A stretch of 64,000 nt of DNA. It comes from Marivita sp. Lineage in GTDB: Bacteria > Pseudomonadota > Alphaproteobacteria > Rhodobacterales > Rhodobacteraceae. This document shows positions 38,502-46,924 of the stretch, in pieces (positions within the stretch are counted from its first letter, which is position 1; each line of letters opens with the position of its first letter). The stretch lies in contig NZ_JAIPUT010000005.1 of the NCBI RefSeq assembly GCF_020055635.1, forward strand, positions 1 to 64,000, in the 5' to 3' direction. The notes under the pieces were generated by a model. The model ran no database searches, had not been told where the DNA came from, and worked only from the letters and a program-made list of their open reading frames with translations. Both the position numbers and the translations under genes were made by a program.

Positions 38502-39148
38502 TCCGATTCCCCTTGCGCACTTTCGGTGTCCGGCGTCCAACGCGCGAAATAGCGCGCCAAAGCCGAAATTTCGGACGGCGTCAGCCGTTCGGAATAGGCG
38601 CGCATGCGGCCCATCGGGTCGGAGGATCGCGTGCCGTCGGCATAGGCGCGCAGCTGATCTGCCAGATAAGCCTCGGGCTGGCCGTGCAGGCGCGGAGACA
38701 GGCGGGCGCGGTCGTCCTCGGGGTCAAGCGAGTGGCAGCTTGCGCAGGGCGCCAGACCCCGCGACCAATCCCCGTCCTCGACAAGATCCAGCGCCGTCGC
38801 ATGATCCTCGGGCGGGTCGCGGAACACCAGGTCGGGATGCGGCGCGCCGGCATAGAGCCGTGCCATCGCCCCGGCTCCTTCGCCCAGAGCCAAGGCAGTC
38901 TGCTCCATTTGCCGATGCTGGCGCAGCCCCTGTCGATACGCCATCAACTGTCGTTCGATATAGCGGGCCGGCTGGCCGTTCAGGACGGGATAGATTTCCC
39001 GTCCCGCGGTCGCGGTGGCCTCGGGATCGGGGGAGGCAACGTGACAGGTGCTGCAATTCAGCAACACATCCATCGACTGTGCATGGGCCACCGGGGTCGC
39101 CAACAGCGCGATAGCAACGGCCACGGTCTTGTGTCTTTTCTGCATCAT
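38498..39148 (-). CDS. Dihaem cytochrome c subunit of the dehydrogenase
   Basis: A 216-residue periplasmic cytochrome with signal ending VAHAQ and two haem-binding motifs, CSTCH (32-36) and CASCH (135-139), each in a class I fold. It carries electrons from the GMC flavoprotein to the quinone pool or a terminal oxidase. The usual membrane-bound partner has three haems; this one has two. It overlaps both neighbouring genes by 4 bases. Confidence 0.9.
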   Translation of the reverse strand: MMQKRHKTVAVAIALLATPVAHAQSMDVLLNCSTCHVASPDPEATATAGREIYPVLNGQPARYIERQLMAYRQGLRQHRQMEQTALALGEGAGAMARLYAGAPHPDLVFRDPPEDHATALDLVEDGDWSRGLAPCASCHSLDPEDDRARLSPRLHGQPEAYLADQLRAYADGTRSSDPMGRMRAYSERLTPSEISALARYFARWTPDTESAQGESE

Positions 39149-40764
39149 GGCTGTGCCTCGGTTGCGATGTGCTCTCCCAGTCTCAGGGCAAGCGCCGCGA
39201 TGGTGAGCGTGACATTCACGCTGGAAACGGAGGGAAAGTTCGAAGACGAACTGATCCAGAGATTGGGGTGGTCATGCGTCCGGCAGTCGCTGTTGACCAC
39301 GCTGTCGCGAGGATCTTCCCCCATGATCGTTGCGCCGGTGATATGGTTGTTCGGCAGATATCCCTCGTTATGCTCGACGCTTCCGGGGGCGGCGCCGAAC
39401 CGTTCGGCAATCTCTTCGACGCGGCGTTTCGTGTCTTCCGCAGCGCGTGTCACGTAGTCGTCGACATCGTAATGAATCTCGGGACGCGGCAGGCCGAGCG
39501 CATCGGTCAGCCCCTCGGTCGAGGGGCGCATGCGGTTCGAGGGATCCGGCAACTGTTCGTGGAACGCCGTGATGACCTGACGCCGTGCGGTTCGGTGGCG
39601 CACCGCGTTTCGAAGCGCGTCGCCCGTCAGACCTTCGTCAATCGCCGCCAGCGCGATGCCTTCGACCGGGTTCATGTTCAGGATCATCATCTTGCGCGCG
39701 GAGTATTCGCTGCGGAAGTCGCCATCCCGAAGGCTGGTGATCGCCGAAATCACGTTGGGGCCGCGCCCCGGCCAGAGCGGCCTTTCGCTGTCGAAGGAAG
39801 ATGACGTTCCGGGGTGATCCATCAGGTTGCGGCCCACCATGTCCGAGCTGTTGCCCACGCCTTGCGGCGCGCGGTCCTGCGTCGACATCAGCATGATCTT
39901 CGGTCCTTCGATCCCGTTGGCAGCGAGCACGAAGCGATCGGCCTCGACCCGGAACTCTTCGCGGCTCGGGGTCAGGTATCGTGCGGCCGTGATGCGACCG
40001 TCCTCGCCGACCTCCAAGCGGTGAACCACCGCATCGGTGATCAGTTGCGCGCCTGCCGCCTGAGCCTTTTCGATCGACATGTTTCCGGAATATTGCGCAC
40101 CGATCGGGCAGATCGGCATGCAGTTGGCATTCCCGCAGCATGGCGGACGTCCGTCATAGACCTGCTGGTTGTTGCGCGCCTGCGGGGCGCTGATATGGGC
40201 ATAGCCAAGCCGCTGTAGTTCCTCGTGAAAGATCTGGTCCATGTAGGAGAACGGGGCTGGCGGCATGGGGTAGGGCGACGACCGGGGCGCATCGAAGGGC
40301 GCATCCTCGGGGCCCGCGACGCCCAATGCGCGCTCGGCCTCGGCGTACCACGGCTCGATGTCCCAGTAATCGAGCGGCCAATCGCGTCCGACGCCATAAA
40401 GTGTCCTGAGCTTCATGTCGTTCGGAAGGTACCGCCACGTCGATGCGGCCCAATGCCAGGTCGTGCCGCCCACGGCGCGGATATATTGCTGATTGTAGGG
40501 GCGCGGGCCTTTCTGGATGAGGTAGTCGTCGGTGCGCGCGACCTGTGGCTGCGGGGCGTGAGGCACAACCGGATACGGAGACATCATCGTCTGCGGATCG
40601 GCCTGGCGGAATCGGTCCACGAGTTGTGTGCGGTCAAGCTCTGGCCCGTCGCACAGGATGGTGACGCGCATCCCGGCTTCGGCGGCGCGCTGCGCGACCA
40701 AGCCTCCCGCAACGCCTGCGCCGATGACAAGCAATTGAGGGCGATGCGGAAGCGTCGTTGTCAT
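39145..40764 (-). CDS. GMC-family FAD dehydrogenase, large subunit
   Basis: A 539-residue GMC oxidoreductase. The FAD motif is LLVIGAGVAGGLVAQRAAEA, followed by the family segment GGTTWHWAASTWRYLPNDMK, a Cys-rich stretch near residue 210 (PPCCGNANCMPICPIG), and the C-terminal SSNFPSVSSVNVTLTIAALA. It oxidises an alcohol or sugar in the periplasm, passing electrons to the cytochrome encoded next. It has no signal of its own; the Tat signal is on the small subunit. A GGAAC-N16-CGTT promoter lies 30 bases upstream. Confidence 0.9.
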   Translation of the reverse strand: MTTTLPHRPQLLVIGAGVAGGLVAQRAAEAGMRVTILCDGPELDRTQLVDRFRQADPQTMMSPYPVVPHAPQPQVARTDDYLIQKGPRPYNQQYIRAVGGTTWHWAASTWRYLPNDMKLRTLYGVGRDWPLDYWDIEPWYAEAERALGVAGPEDAPFDAPRSSPYPMPPAPFSYMDQIFHEELQRLGYAHISAPQARNNQQVYDGRPPCCGNANCMPICPIGAQYSGNMSIEKAQAAGAQLITDAVVHRLEVGEDGRITAARYLTPSREEFRVEADRFVLAANGIEGPKIMLMSTQDRAPQGVGNSSDMVGRNLMDHPGTSSSFDSERPLWPGRGPNVISAITSLRDGDFRSEYSARKMMILNMNPVEGIALAAIDEGLTGDALRNAVRHRTARRQVITAFHEQLPDPSNRMRPSTEGLTDALGLPRPEIHYDVDDYVTRAAEDTKRRVEEIAERFGAAPGSVEHNEGYLPNNHITGATIMGEDPRDSVVNSDCRTHDHPNLWISSSSNFPSVSSVNVTLTIAALALRLGEHIATEAQP

Positions 40765-40793
40765 GTTGCGAGGTTCCTGTAGGTTTGGCGATT

Positions 40794-40818
40794 AACGCCA
40801 CAGATGTGTCAGGGTTCC
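40794..40818 (-). promoter_or_regulatory. EcfG-type promoter for the GMC dehydrogenase operon
   Basis: On the minus strand GGAAC (40818-40814) is followed by 16 bases and CGTT (40797-40794), an exact match to the alphaproteobacterial general-stress sigma consensus. The GMC start codon is 30 bases downstream. Confidence 0.7.
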
Positions 40819-40866
40819 GCCCGTGTGTGCAGCAAGCGGTCCAGACGAGGACCCTTTGACACGGGA

Positions 40867-41988
40867 TCAATCTGCAAGGGCCGCGTCCAGTTCCTCCAGA
40901 TTTTCCTGGTTGCTGAGCAACAACGCCACGCCGCGTAACGCCTCGATGCGATGGAAGATGACCAGCATGCACAGCATGATCGGTGTGGCCAGGAATGCTC
41001 CGGCAATCCCCCAGACCCAGCTCCAGAACATCAGCGAGACCAGGATCACGGTCGGGGCCAGCACGATCTGCTGGCCCTGCAACAATGGGTCAACAAGATT
41101 TCCGAGCAACTGCTCGATTGCGAAGATGCCGACGCCGATCCAGAACGCCGTCGCGGGGTCTACCACCAGAAAGGCGTAGAGGACCGGAAGCGCTCCTGAA
41201 ATCACCGACCCGAGGCTGGGGATATAGGTGAGGATGAAGGTCAGAACGGCCCAGACCACCAGCAGGTCTATCCCGAAGATCGCGAGCCATCCGACATAGA
41301 GTCCGGCCGTGAGCATCCCGACGAATGTCCGGACCAGCAAGAAGCGGTGCAGCCTGAGCGTGATCGATCCGGTGGCCTTGTCCAAGGCGCTGCGCCCGTT
41401 TTCGTCCACCAGATCCCGGGCTTTCGCGGCCCAGCACGGCGCTTCGGCCAACGCGAGAAGAACGATGAAAAGAATGACGATCAAGGCGGACAGGAAGGCG
41501 CCGGTCATTGTCGCGGCTGCCTCGGCGACAGTGGTGGCACGATCGACGATCCAGCCGCCGATCATGCCGCCGGCATTGCCCCAGACGGCGCGCAGGTCTT
41601 CGGCAAGCGGCGCTGTTTCGCTGTTCCCGTCGGATCCGGCCTGCGGCATCAGCGCGTTTATTTCGTCAGAAATGCTGGGAAGCACCTGAAGCGCCTGGAG
41701 CGCCGCGAAGTAAAGCGCGCCGAACAGCAGACAGATAATCGCAATCAGGAACAGGATGACAAGAAAATGGGCAAGCCAACCGATCCATCTTGGCAGCGCG
41801 CGTTTTATCTTCTGATCGAGAGGTGCCAGCATCAGGGCGATGAGCACGGCAAATGTCACCGGGACAGCAACGATCGCTGCGGTGCGCAACAGCCAGATGG
41901 CGAGGATCGCAAAAATTGCCCCCGTCAACCACACGCCCGTTCTGGACATGCCGGGCATTGCGAATTTCCGAGGCGGGCGGTTCTCCAT
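40867..41988 (-). CDS. AI-2E/PerM-family membrane transporter
   Basis: A 373-residue inner-membrane protein with about eight hydrophobic segments and the family features VPVTFAVLIALMLAPL near the start and FGIDLLVVWAVLTFILTYIP plus LLGNLVDPLLQGQQIVLAPT near the end. Members export small signals, Na+ or H+; the substrate here is unknown. ATG 41988 is chosen because GGGAG precedes it and the mapped GGAAC-N17-CGTT promoter (42033-42058) lies downstream of the alternative ATG at 42093, which therefore cannot be used from that promoter. Confidence 0.85.
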   Translation of the reverse strand: MENRPPRKFAMPGMSRTGVWLTGAIFAILAIWLLRTAAIVAVPVTFAVLIALMLAPLDQKIKRALPRWIGWLAHFLVILFLIAIICLLFGALYFAALQALQVLPSISDEINALMPQAGSDGNSETAPLAEDLRAVWGNAGGMIGGWIVDRATTVAEAAATMTGAFLSALIVILFIVLLALAEAPCWAAKARDLVDENGRSALDKATGSITLRLHRFLLVRTFVGMLTAGLYVGWLAIFGIDLLVVWAVLTFILTYIPSLGSVISGALPVLYAFLVVDPATAFWIGVGIFAIEQLLGNLVDPLLQGQQIVLAPTVILVSLMFWSWVWGIAGAFLATPIMLCMLVIFHRIEALRGVALLLSNQENLEELDAALAD

Positions 41989-42032
41989 GAAAGGCACTCC
42001 CAGTGCGCTTGCGAATTTTGCAGTGTCGCCGA

Positions 42033-42058
42033 AACGTTGCCTTGGCGGGCTTTGTTCC
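42033..42058 (-). promoter_or_regulatory. EcfG-type promoter for the AI-2E-family gene
   Basis: Minus-strand GGAAC (42058-42054), 17 bases, CGTT (42036-42033). It is 45 bases upstream of ATG 41988. Confidence 0.7.
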
Positions 42059-42125
42059 GGAGCCTCTATGGGCGCAGATGTTCCCGCAGACATCGACCGG
42101 CACTCAAAAAAACCGGATTCAAGCG

Positions 42126-42150
42126 TGAACCCGATCGCGCCCGGCGCGTT
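42126..42150 (+). promoter_or_regulatory. Possible EcfG-type promoter (one mismatch) for the NCX-family gene
   Basis: TGAAC (42126-42130), 16 bases, CGTT (42147-42150) is one base off the consensus. It ends 8 bases before the GTG start at 42159, which would make the mRNA leaderless or nearly so. It forms a divergent arrangement with the exact element at 42033-42058. Confidence 0.35.
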
Positions 42151-42158
42151 GAACGGGG

Positions 42159-43190
42159 GTGTTTGACGCTTTCACTCTGACCGCGCTTCTGGCCATCGGC
42201 GGCGTTGCTGCCGTCATCGTCTTGATTTCCGGCCTTCGGATGACCGGCCTTGCAGATCGCATCGCCGACCGGACCGGATTCGGCGAGGCGCTGATCGGCG
42301 GTGTCCTGCTGGGCGGCGCCACATCTTTTTCGGGCACGGTGGTTTCGCTGACGGCGGCGCTTGATGGGCGCGCGTCACTGGCCTTTTCGAACGGCATCGG
42401 GGGCATCGCGGCACAGACCGCATTTCTCGCCGTGGCGGATCTCCTGTATCGACGCGCCAATCTCGAGCATGCCTCTGCCGAACTCGCCAACGTGTTCCAG
42501 TGTGGCCAGCTTCTTCTGCTTCTGTCCGTCCCCTTTGCAGCCTACGCGGCACCTGAAATCGCGGTTTTCGGCGTTCATCCGGCGTCGCTCGCATTGGCGG
42601 CCATCTACGGTGTCGGCGTCGTCGCCACGTCGCGCTTGCGACAGTCGCCGATGTGGCGGCCGGTCGAGACCGAAGAGACACGCGACGATACGCCGGACGA
42701 GGGCGACAGTCCGGACCAGCCGGCACGGGGGCTCATCGTTCAGTTCGTTGGCCTCATGCTTGTCATGGGCAGTGCGGGCTGGGTGATTTCGCAGGTCGGT
42801 GCGCAGTTGACGGACCGTCTTGGGTTGTCTGCCTCGCTGGTCGGAGCCTTGATGACCGCGGTTGTCACTTCGCTGCCCGAACTCGTCACCACGCTGGCCG
42901 CCGTCCGCCGTGGCGCGTTGCAGCTTGCCGTCGGCGGGATCATCGGGGGCAATACGTTCGACACCCTGTTCCTGACCATTTCCGATATCGGGTATCGAGA
43001 GGGATCGTTGTACCACGCAATCGAACGAAGCGACCTGTTCTGGTTGGCGGTGGCGATGATCATGACCGGTGTCTTGATGCTCGGGCTTCTGTTCCGCGAA
43101 AAACAGGGACCTGCGGGGATCGGACGGGAAAGCGTCTTGCTTCTGTCGATCTATTTCGCGGCCATCGCAATTCAGGCGATGCTTGGCTGA
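42159..43190 (+). CDS. Sodium/calcium exchanger (NCX/CaCA)-like membrane protein with degenerate first repeat
   Basis: A 343-residue protein with two homologous membrane halves joined by an acidic cytoplasmic loop (residues 165-190). The second alpha repeat is canonical, TSLPELVTTLA with E241 followed by GGIIGGNTFDTLF. In the first repeat the equivalent position reads TSFSGTVVSLT, so the ion-binding Pro-Glu is replaced by Ser-Gly (G59). Cation exchange may be lost or altered. The GTG at 42159 begins just before the first membrane segment; it lies 9 bases from a possible -10 element, so a start further in is not excluded. Confidence 0.78.
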   Translation: MFDAFTLTALLAIGGVAAVIVLISGLRMTGLADRIADRTGFGEALIGGVLLGGATSFSGTVVSLTAALDGRASLAFSNGIGGIAAQTAFLAVADLLYRRANLEHASAELANVFQCGQLLLLLSVPFAAYAAPEIAVFGVHPASLALAAIYGVGVVATSRLRQSPMWRPVETEETRDDTPDEGDSPDQPARGLIVQFVGLMLVMGSAGWVISQVGAQLTDRLGLSASLVGALMTAVVTSLPELVTTLAAVRRGALQLAVGGIIGGNTFDTLFLTISDIGYREGSLYHAIERSDLFWLAVAMIMTGVLMLGLLFREKQGPAGIGRESVLLLSIYFAAIAIQAMLG

Positions 43191-43209
43191 GGGAATTCGC
43201 CGACGCGGG

Positions 43210-44193
43210 TCAGGCCGTGGAGCGGGTCTTTTCTTCGCCACGGGCGGCCCCCAACGTGTCGGCCTTGGTGGCTCCGCGCAGTCCCATCGGGCGGTCCGGG
43301 CCAATCGTAGAATCCTGCGCCGTCTGCGCCTCGGTTTCTGCGTCGAACAAGGCGGCGAGCAGCACGATGAAGGCCGACAGCCAGAACCATGTCAGAAGCA
43401 CGACGACACCGGCGAGGGTTCCGAAAACCTCGTTGTAGTTTCCGAAGGTCTGGACGTAGTAGCTGAAGCCGAATGTGGCCGCGACCCAGAGCGTACATCC
43501 CAGCACGGCCCCGGGCGAAAGCCAGCGCCAGCGCGCCTTGCGCCGGTTCGGCCCGTGCCGGAACAGGGTTGCAACGCCCGTGACCGCCACGAGGAAGATC
43601 AGCGGCCAGCGCAGGACTGTCGCCGCGGTCTTGGCAAGCGGGCCGGCGGCGACCTGGCCCGCGATTGTCGGAAGCGCCGCAACGATGAGGACCGTGAGGC
43701 ACAGCGCCAGGATCAGGGCAATCGTCAATCCGATGACGACCAACCAGCGCTTGAAGAAACCGCGGGTCTCGGTTTCCTCGTAGATCATCGCCAGCCCCTG
43801 CATGAGGCTGTCGGTGGCGTTCGACGCCAGCCAGAGCGCCACCCCGATGGAAATCACCGCCGCAAAGGTGAGGGATTCCTCTGCCGTGTCCGCGATGTCG
43901 GTCAATTGTGCCGACATCAGATCAGCAGCCGAGGGCGGAAACATCGAGGAAAAGAGCCCACGTGTCTGCTCGGCAAGGATCACGGGATCATAAACCAGCC
44001 CGACCAGCGCCACGATCGCCGAAAAGGCCGGGACCAGCGACAGGATGCCGAAAAAGGCGATGCCGGCCGAAATCAGTCCCAGATGCAGTTCGCCAAGCCG
44101 TGTCCAGCAGCGGGCAAGAATGTCCAGCCACCCGGATCTTGGCAGGGAGAGCGGATGTCTGGCATCGCGGCCTCGGGTCATGTCGGTCTCCAA
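43210..44193 (-). CDS. YihY/BrkB-family inner-membrane protein
   Basis: A 327-residue protein with about six membrane segments and the family pattern LISAGIAFFGILSLVPAFSA near residue 40 and GTLAGVVVLLTWFWLSAFIV near residue 260. The family, once called ribonuclease BN or BrkB, has no settled function but is common in envelope stress sets. The tail of about 45 residues is polar. ATG 44193 and ATG 44181 are both possible. An exact GGAAC-N17-CGTT element lies just upstream. Confidence 0.86.
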   Translation of the reverse strand: METDMTRGRDARHPLSLPRSGWLDILARCWTRLGELHLGLISAGIAFFGILSLVPAFSAIVALVGLVYDPVILAEQTRGLFSSMFPPSAADLMSAQLTDIADTAEESLTFAAVISIGVALWLASNATDSLMQGLAMIYEETETRGFFKRWLVVIGLTIALILALCLTVLIVAALPTIAGQVAAGPLAKTAATVLRWPLIFLVAVTGVATLFRHGPNRRKARWRWLSPGAVLGCTLWVAATFGFSYYVQTFGNYNEVFGTLAGVVVLLTWFWLSAFIVLLAALFDAETEAQTAQDSTIGPDRPMGLRGATKADTLGAARGEEKTRSTA

Positions 44194-44203
44194 TATTCCG
44201 GAA

Positions 44204-44229
44204 AACGCCCCGCCTCAGGGCGCAGTTCC
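44204..44229 (-). promoter_or_regulatory. EcfG-type promoter for the BrkB-family gene
   Basis: Minus-strand GGAAC (44229-44225), 17 bases, CGTT (44207-44204). The -10 element ends 11 bases before ATG 44193, so ATG 44181 (23 bases away) may be the better start. Confidence 0.65.
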
Positions 44230-44278
44230 AAGAGGTGCTTTGCGTGGGTAGAAACGGCGTGAGGCAGTGCCGCACAGG

Positions 44279-45004
44279 TCAGTCGGGATCGCACCCGTCC
44301 GGTTCGATCCGGCCGCGCCGCGCGAGGGCCTGCGCCGCGCCAAAGCAGATCGCGGCCCATGCCGCACCGGCCAGCCATCCAGCCAGCACGTCGGTCGGCC
44401 AATGCACGCCAAGATAGACACGGCTGACACCGACAAGCAGGGTCAGAAGCACGGCGGTGGCAAGTATGAAGATCTTCAACCGGCGCTGTGGCTGAACCCG
44501 CGCGATCAGCACGCCGAGGGACAGATACGCGACCGCCGCCATCATCGAATGACCGGAGGGAAAACTGGCCGTATGCACGATGGATCCATGCGGCACGAGC
44601 TCTGGGCGGGGTCGGTCGAAAAACTCTTTCGCGATCCCCGACAAGACGATCCCGCCACCGACAGCGGACAGGAGAAAGAGCATCGAACTGATCCGATGCC
44701 GCATCAGGAAATAAAGCGCCACCAGCCCGGTCGCGAGCGTCAGCACCGCCACGCCTCCAAGAGCCGTGAGATCGCGCCCCATTTCCTCGATCCATCCCGG
44801 CCCGATGGGATCGCCAGGATCTCCTGGTGTGCGCAGGGCCAGCAGGATGTCGCGGTCAAGATTGCGCGTCGATCCTTCGACCACCTCGTCGGCCAGTTCC
44901 GCCAGCGCCCAGAAGGCGCAGACAAGGGCAACCAGAAAGACCAGCCAGCGCAGTTCGATTGCCTGCATCAGGGCTTTCGTTCGTGTCGTGGCTCCTGTCG
45001 CCAT
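44279..45004 (-). CDS. PAP2-family membrane phosphatase
   Basis: A 241-residue membrane phosphatase with all three PAP2 motifs: KEFFDRPRP, PSGHSM and SRVYLGVHWPTDVLAG. Members remove phosphate from undecaprenyl pyrophosphate or phosphatidate-type lipids. About five membrane segments are visible. It lies 45 bases after the MscS-family gene in the same direction and may share its promoter. A diacylglycerol-kinase-like gene nearby performs the opposite kind of reaction. Confidence 0.92.
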   Translation of the reverse strand: MATGATTRTKALMQAIELRWLVFLVALVCAFWALAELADEVVEGSTRNLDRDILLALRTPGDPGDPIGPGWIEEMGRDLTALGGVAVLTLATGLVALYFLMRHRISSMLFLLSAVGGGIVLSGIAKEFFDRPRPELVPHGSIVHTASFPSGHSMMAAVAYLSLGVLIARVQPQRRLKIFILATAVLLTLLVGVSRVYLGVHWPTDVLAGWLAGAAWAAICFGAAQALARRGRIEPDGCDPD

Positions 45005-45049
45005 GTCTTTATCGCTCCATTCTCGTTCGTTTTTTAAGAATTTTTCGGG

Positions 45050-46795
45050 TTAGCCGGATCCGGACACGCTCAGCTTTGTGCTTCGGTTTCCCGATTCCGG
45101 GTCGGTCGCGTCGGGTTGAGGCACCTCCTGCACCCTTTCGCGCGGGAACCAGTCTGGATGGTGATCGCGGATATAAGCCATGAGCTCTTCGCGCAGTCGG
45201 CTCTGCGCCGCCCAACCGGTCGAGGGGTCATCCATCATCGCGTAGAAACTGATCTTCAGACCTTCAGCGTTCTGATCCACGGCGTAGGTGATCGCGCTTT
45301 CGGAATCCGAGATGTCCGATCCCTCTCGCACCAGCTTGTCGAAATAGGACCGCAATTCAGCGACGTCGGCGCGATGATCCAGCCACAGTTCGATGACCTT
45401 CATCATGCGCGCCTCGGCGACGGACCAGTTTTCGAACGGTTTCGACACGAAATAGGTGACCGGCACGACGATCCGCCGGTGATCCCAGGTGCGCAGGCGC
45501 AGAAAGGTGTAGAAGATCGATTCCACATATGCCCAATCGCCTTCGAACAGAACGGAATCGCCGATCCTGACGGGCTTGGCAAAGGCGATCTGAAGTGAAG
45601 CGAGGATATTGCCCAGCACAGCCTGACCGGCGATGCCCAGCAACACGGTCAGCACACCGGCCGAGGCCAGCAAGGTCAGGCCAATGCTTTCGAACAGGTT
45701 CAACTCGGCAAGCACCACGATCGCGGCAAGTCCGACCATGATCAGAACGATCAGGCGCCGCAGCGCATAGATCGACGTCAACAATTCGCGCTCATCGGCC
45801 CCCCGCTTGTCGTCGATGTCGCCAACATATCGCAGCGTGACGCGATGCAGGACCGCATCGAGCAGTCGAAGGGCGGTCATCCCGACACCCCAAACCATCA
45901 GAATGATCAAGGTCGGTCGCAGGACGGCCTGAACCGGGCCGGAGAACGAAATCACGTGGCTCAGGATGAGTTGGGTCGCGCCCGCCATGATGAGGATCGC
46001 CACGGGCATCCCACTGCGTTCAAGACCGTTGCTCAGCCATGGCCGGCTGGACTTCCGGGACAGCGAGAGCGCAGCCGTCCGTGCCGCCAGACCCAGCAGC
46101 AAAAGACCGGCGGCCAACAGAGGCAACGCAATCCATTCCCAGAGCCAGAGACCTGCGAAATCGCTCTTCAGGCTTTGCGGAATCCAGCTTTCGAAGCGTC
46201 GCGGGCCGAACGCATCATAGAGCGCTGCCACGTTCTCGACCGTTTGCGGCGTGAACAGCCAGACTGCCGGGGCGTCGGCGGGCTTGTACCGACCAAGGCG
46301 CAAGTCATAGGCGGACGCATGGGTCTCGAGCGTTCCGAGGATCAGGTTGCGCCGGGGTTGCCCCGCGCGGGCGTTGGAATCCGGAGAGCCTTCGATCATT
46401 GCATCGGGTCGCGCGGGCAGCGCGGACCAGTCGATCCAGACTTGTCGGGCCAATATGGACGCCAGTTTGCGAGCGATCTCGGGGGCGCGGTCCTGCTGGG
46501 AATCCGGTGGCAGGTCCGACAGGTTCAGATAATGCGCGGCACGGCTGTATTCGCCCTGCTGGGTGGCGTTCACAAAGCCGCGCAGGGCTTGTCGCGGCGA
46601 GGACCGGTCGATCCCGGTCGGATGTGGATCTTCGAGCCCGACATTGATGCGGTCGGTTTCGTACCAGGTTTCCGACGTCTCCTGTGCCGAAGCCGCGTTG
46701 CACCATGCCAGCATGACAAGACAGGCCGCTGCCGCCGTGAGACAGCGCAGAACGTCCCGGATCATTGTGCGGTTCGCCAACGGATCGGCTGGCAT
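45050..46795 (-). CDS. MscS-family mechanosensitive channel with large periplasmic domain
   Basis: A 581-residue protein with signal ending NAASAQ, a periplasmic domain of about 180 residues, several membrane segments and the MscS pore/beta domain (GIAGQAVLGNILASLQIAFA, then PVRIGDSVLFEGDWAYVESI and FVSKPFENWS). It probably releases solutes on hypo-osmotic shock. ATG 46795 has AGGAG 5 bases upstream; the start at 46882 lies upstream of the likely promoter. It may form an operon with the PAP2 gene. Confidence 0.9.
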   Translation of the reverse strand: MPADPLANRTMIRDVLRCLTAAAACLVMLAWCNAASAQETSETWYETDRINVGLEDPHPTGIDRSSPRQALRGFVNATQQGEYSRAAHYLNLSDLPPDSQQDRAPEIARKLASILARQVWIDWSALPARPDAMIEGSPDSNARAGQPRRNLILGTLETHASAYDLRLGRYKPADAPAVWLFTPQTVENVAALYDAFGPRRFESWIPQSLKSDFAGLWLWEWIALPLLAAGLLLLGLAARTAALSLSRKSSRPWLSNGLERSGMPVAILIMAGATQLILSHVISFSGPVQAVLRPTLIILMVWGVGMTALRLLDAVLHRVTLRYVGDIDDKRGADERELLTSIYALRRLIVLIMVGLAAIVVLAELNLFESIGLTLLASAGVLTVLLGIAGQAVLGNILASLQIAFAKPVRIGDSVLFEGDWAYVESIFYTFLRLRTWDHRRIVVPVTYFVSKPFENWSVAEARMMKVIELWLDHRADVAELRSYFDKLVREGSDISDSESAITYAVDQNAEGLKISFYAMMDDPSTGWAAQSRLREELMAYIRDHHPDWFPRERVQEVPQPDATDPESGNRSTKLSVSGSG

Positions 46796-46831
46796 CGGTT
46801 CTCCTGCGAAAGTGCGGATGCGTGTGAACCC

Positions 46832-46856
46832 AACACCAGCCAACCCGAGCAGTTCC
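46832..46856 (-). promoter_or_regulatory. Possible EcfG-type promoter (one mismatch) for the MscS gene
   Basis: Minus-strand GGAAC (46856-46852), 16 bases, TGTT (46835-46832); consensus is CGTT. It is 37 bases upstream of ATG 46795 and is back to back with the exact plus-strand element at 46870. Confidence 0.5.
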
Positions 46857-46869
46857 GTCGCGGAACTGA

Positions 46870-46895
46870 GGAACATGGGCAAGTCGCGCGGCGTT
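46870..46895 (+). promoter_or_regulatory. EcfG-type promoter for the lipid-kinase operon
   Basis: GGAAC (46870-46874), 17 bases, CGTT (46892-46895). The start codon at 46925 is 29 bases downstream. Confidence 0.7.
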
Positions 46896-46924
46896 GTCGA
46901 CTAGGCGCGGGAAGGGAAACAGGC

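Noticed and set aside
41989-42093. Upstream ATG at 42093 for the AI-2E-family protein
   Set aside because: It lies upstream of the promoter element at 42033-42058 and has no ribosome site.
45845-46924. Long upstream extension of the lipid kinase frame
   Set aside because: Antisense to the MscS gene, and the mapped promoter at 46870-46895 and ATG 46925 define the real start.
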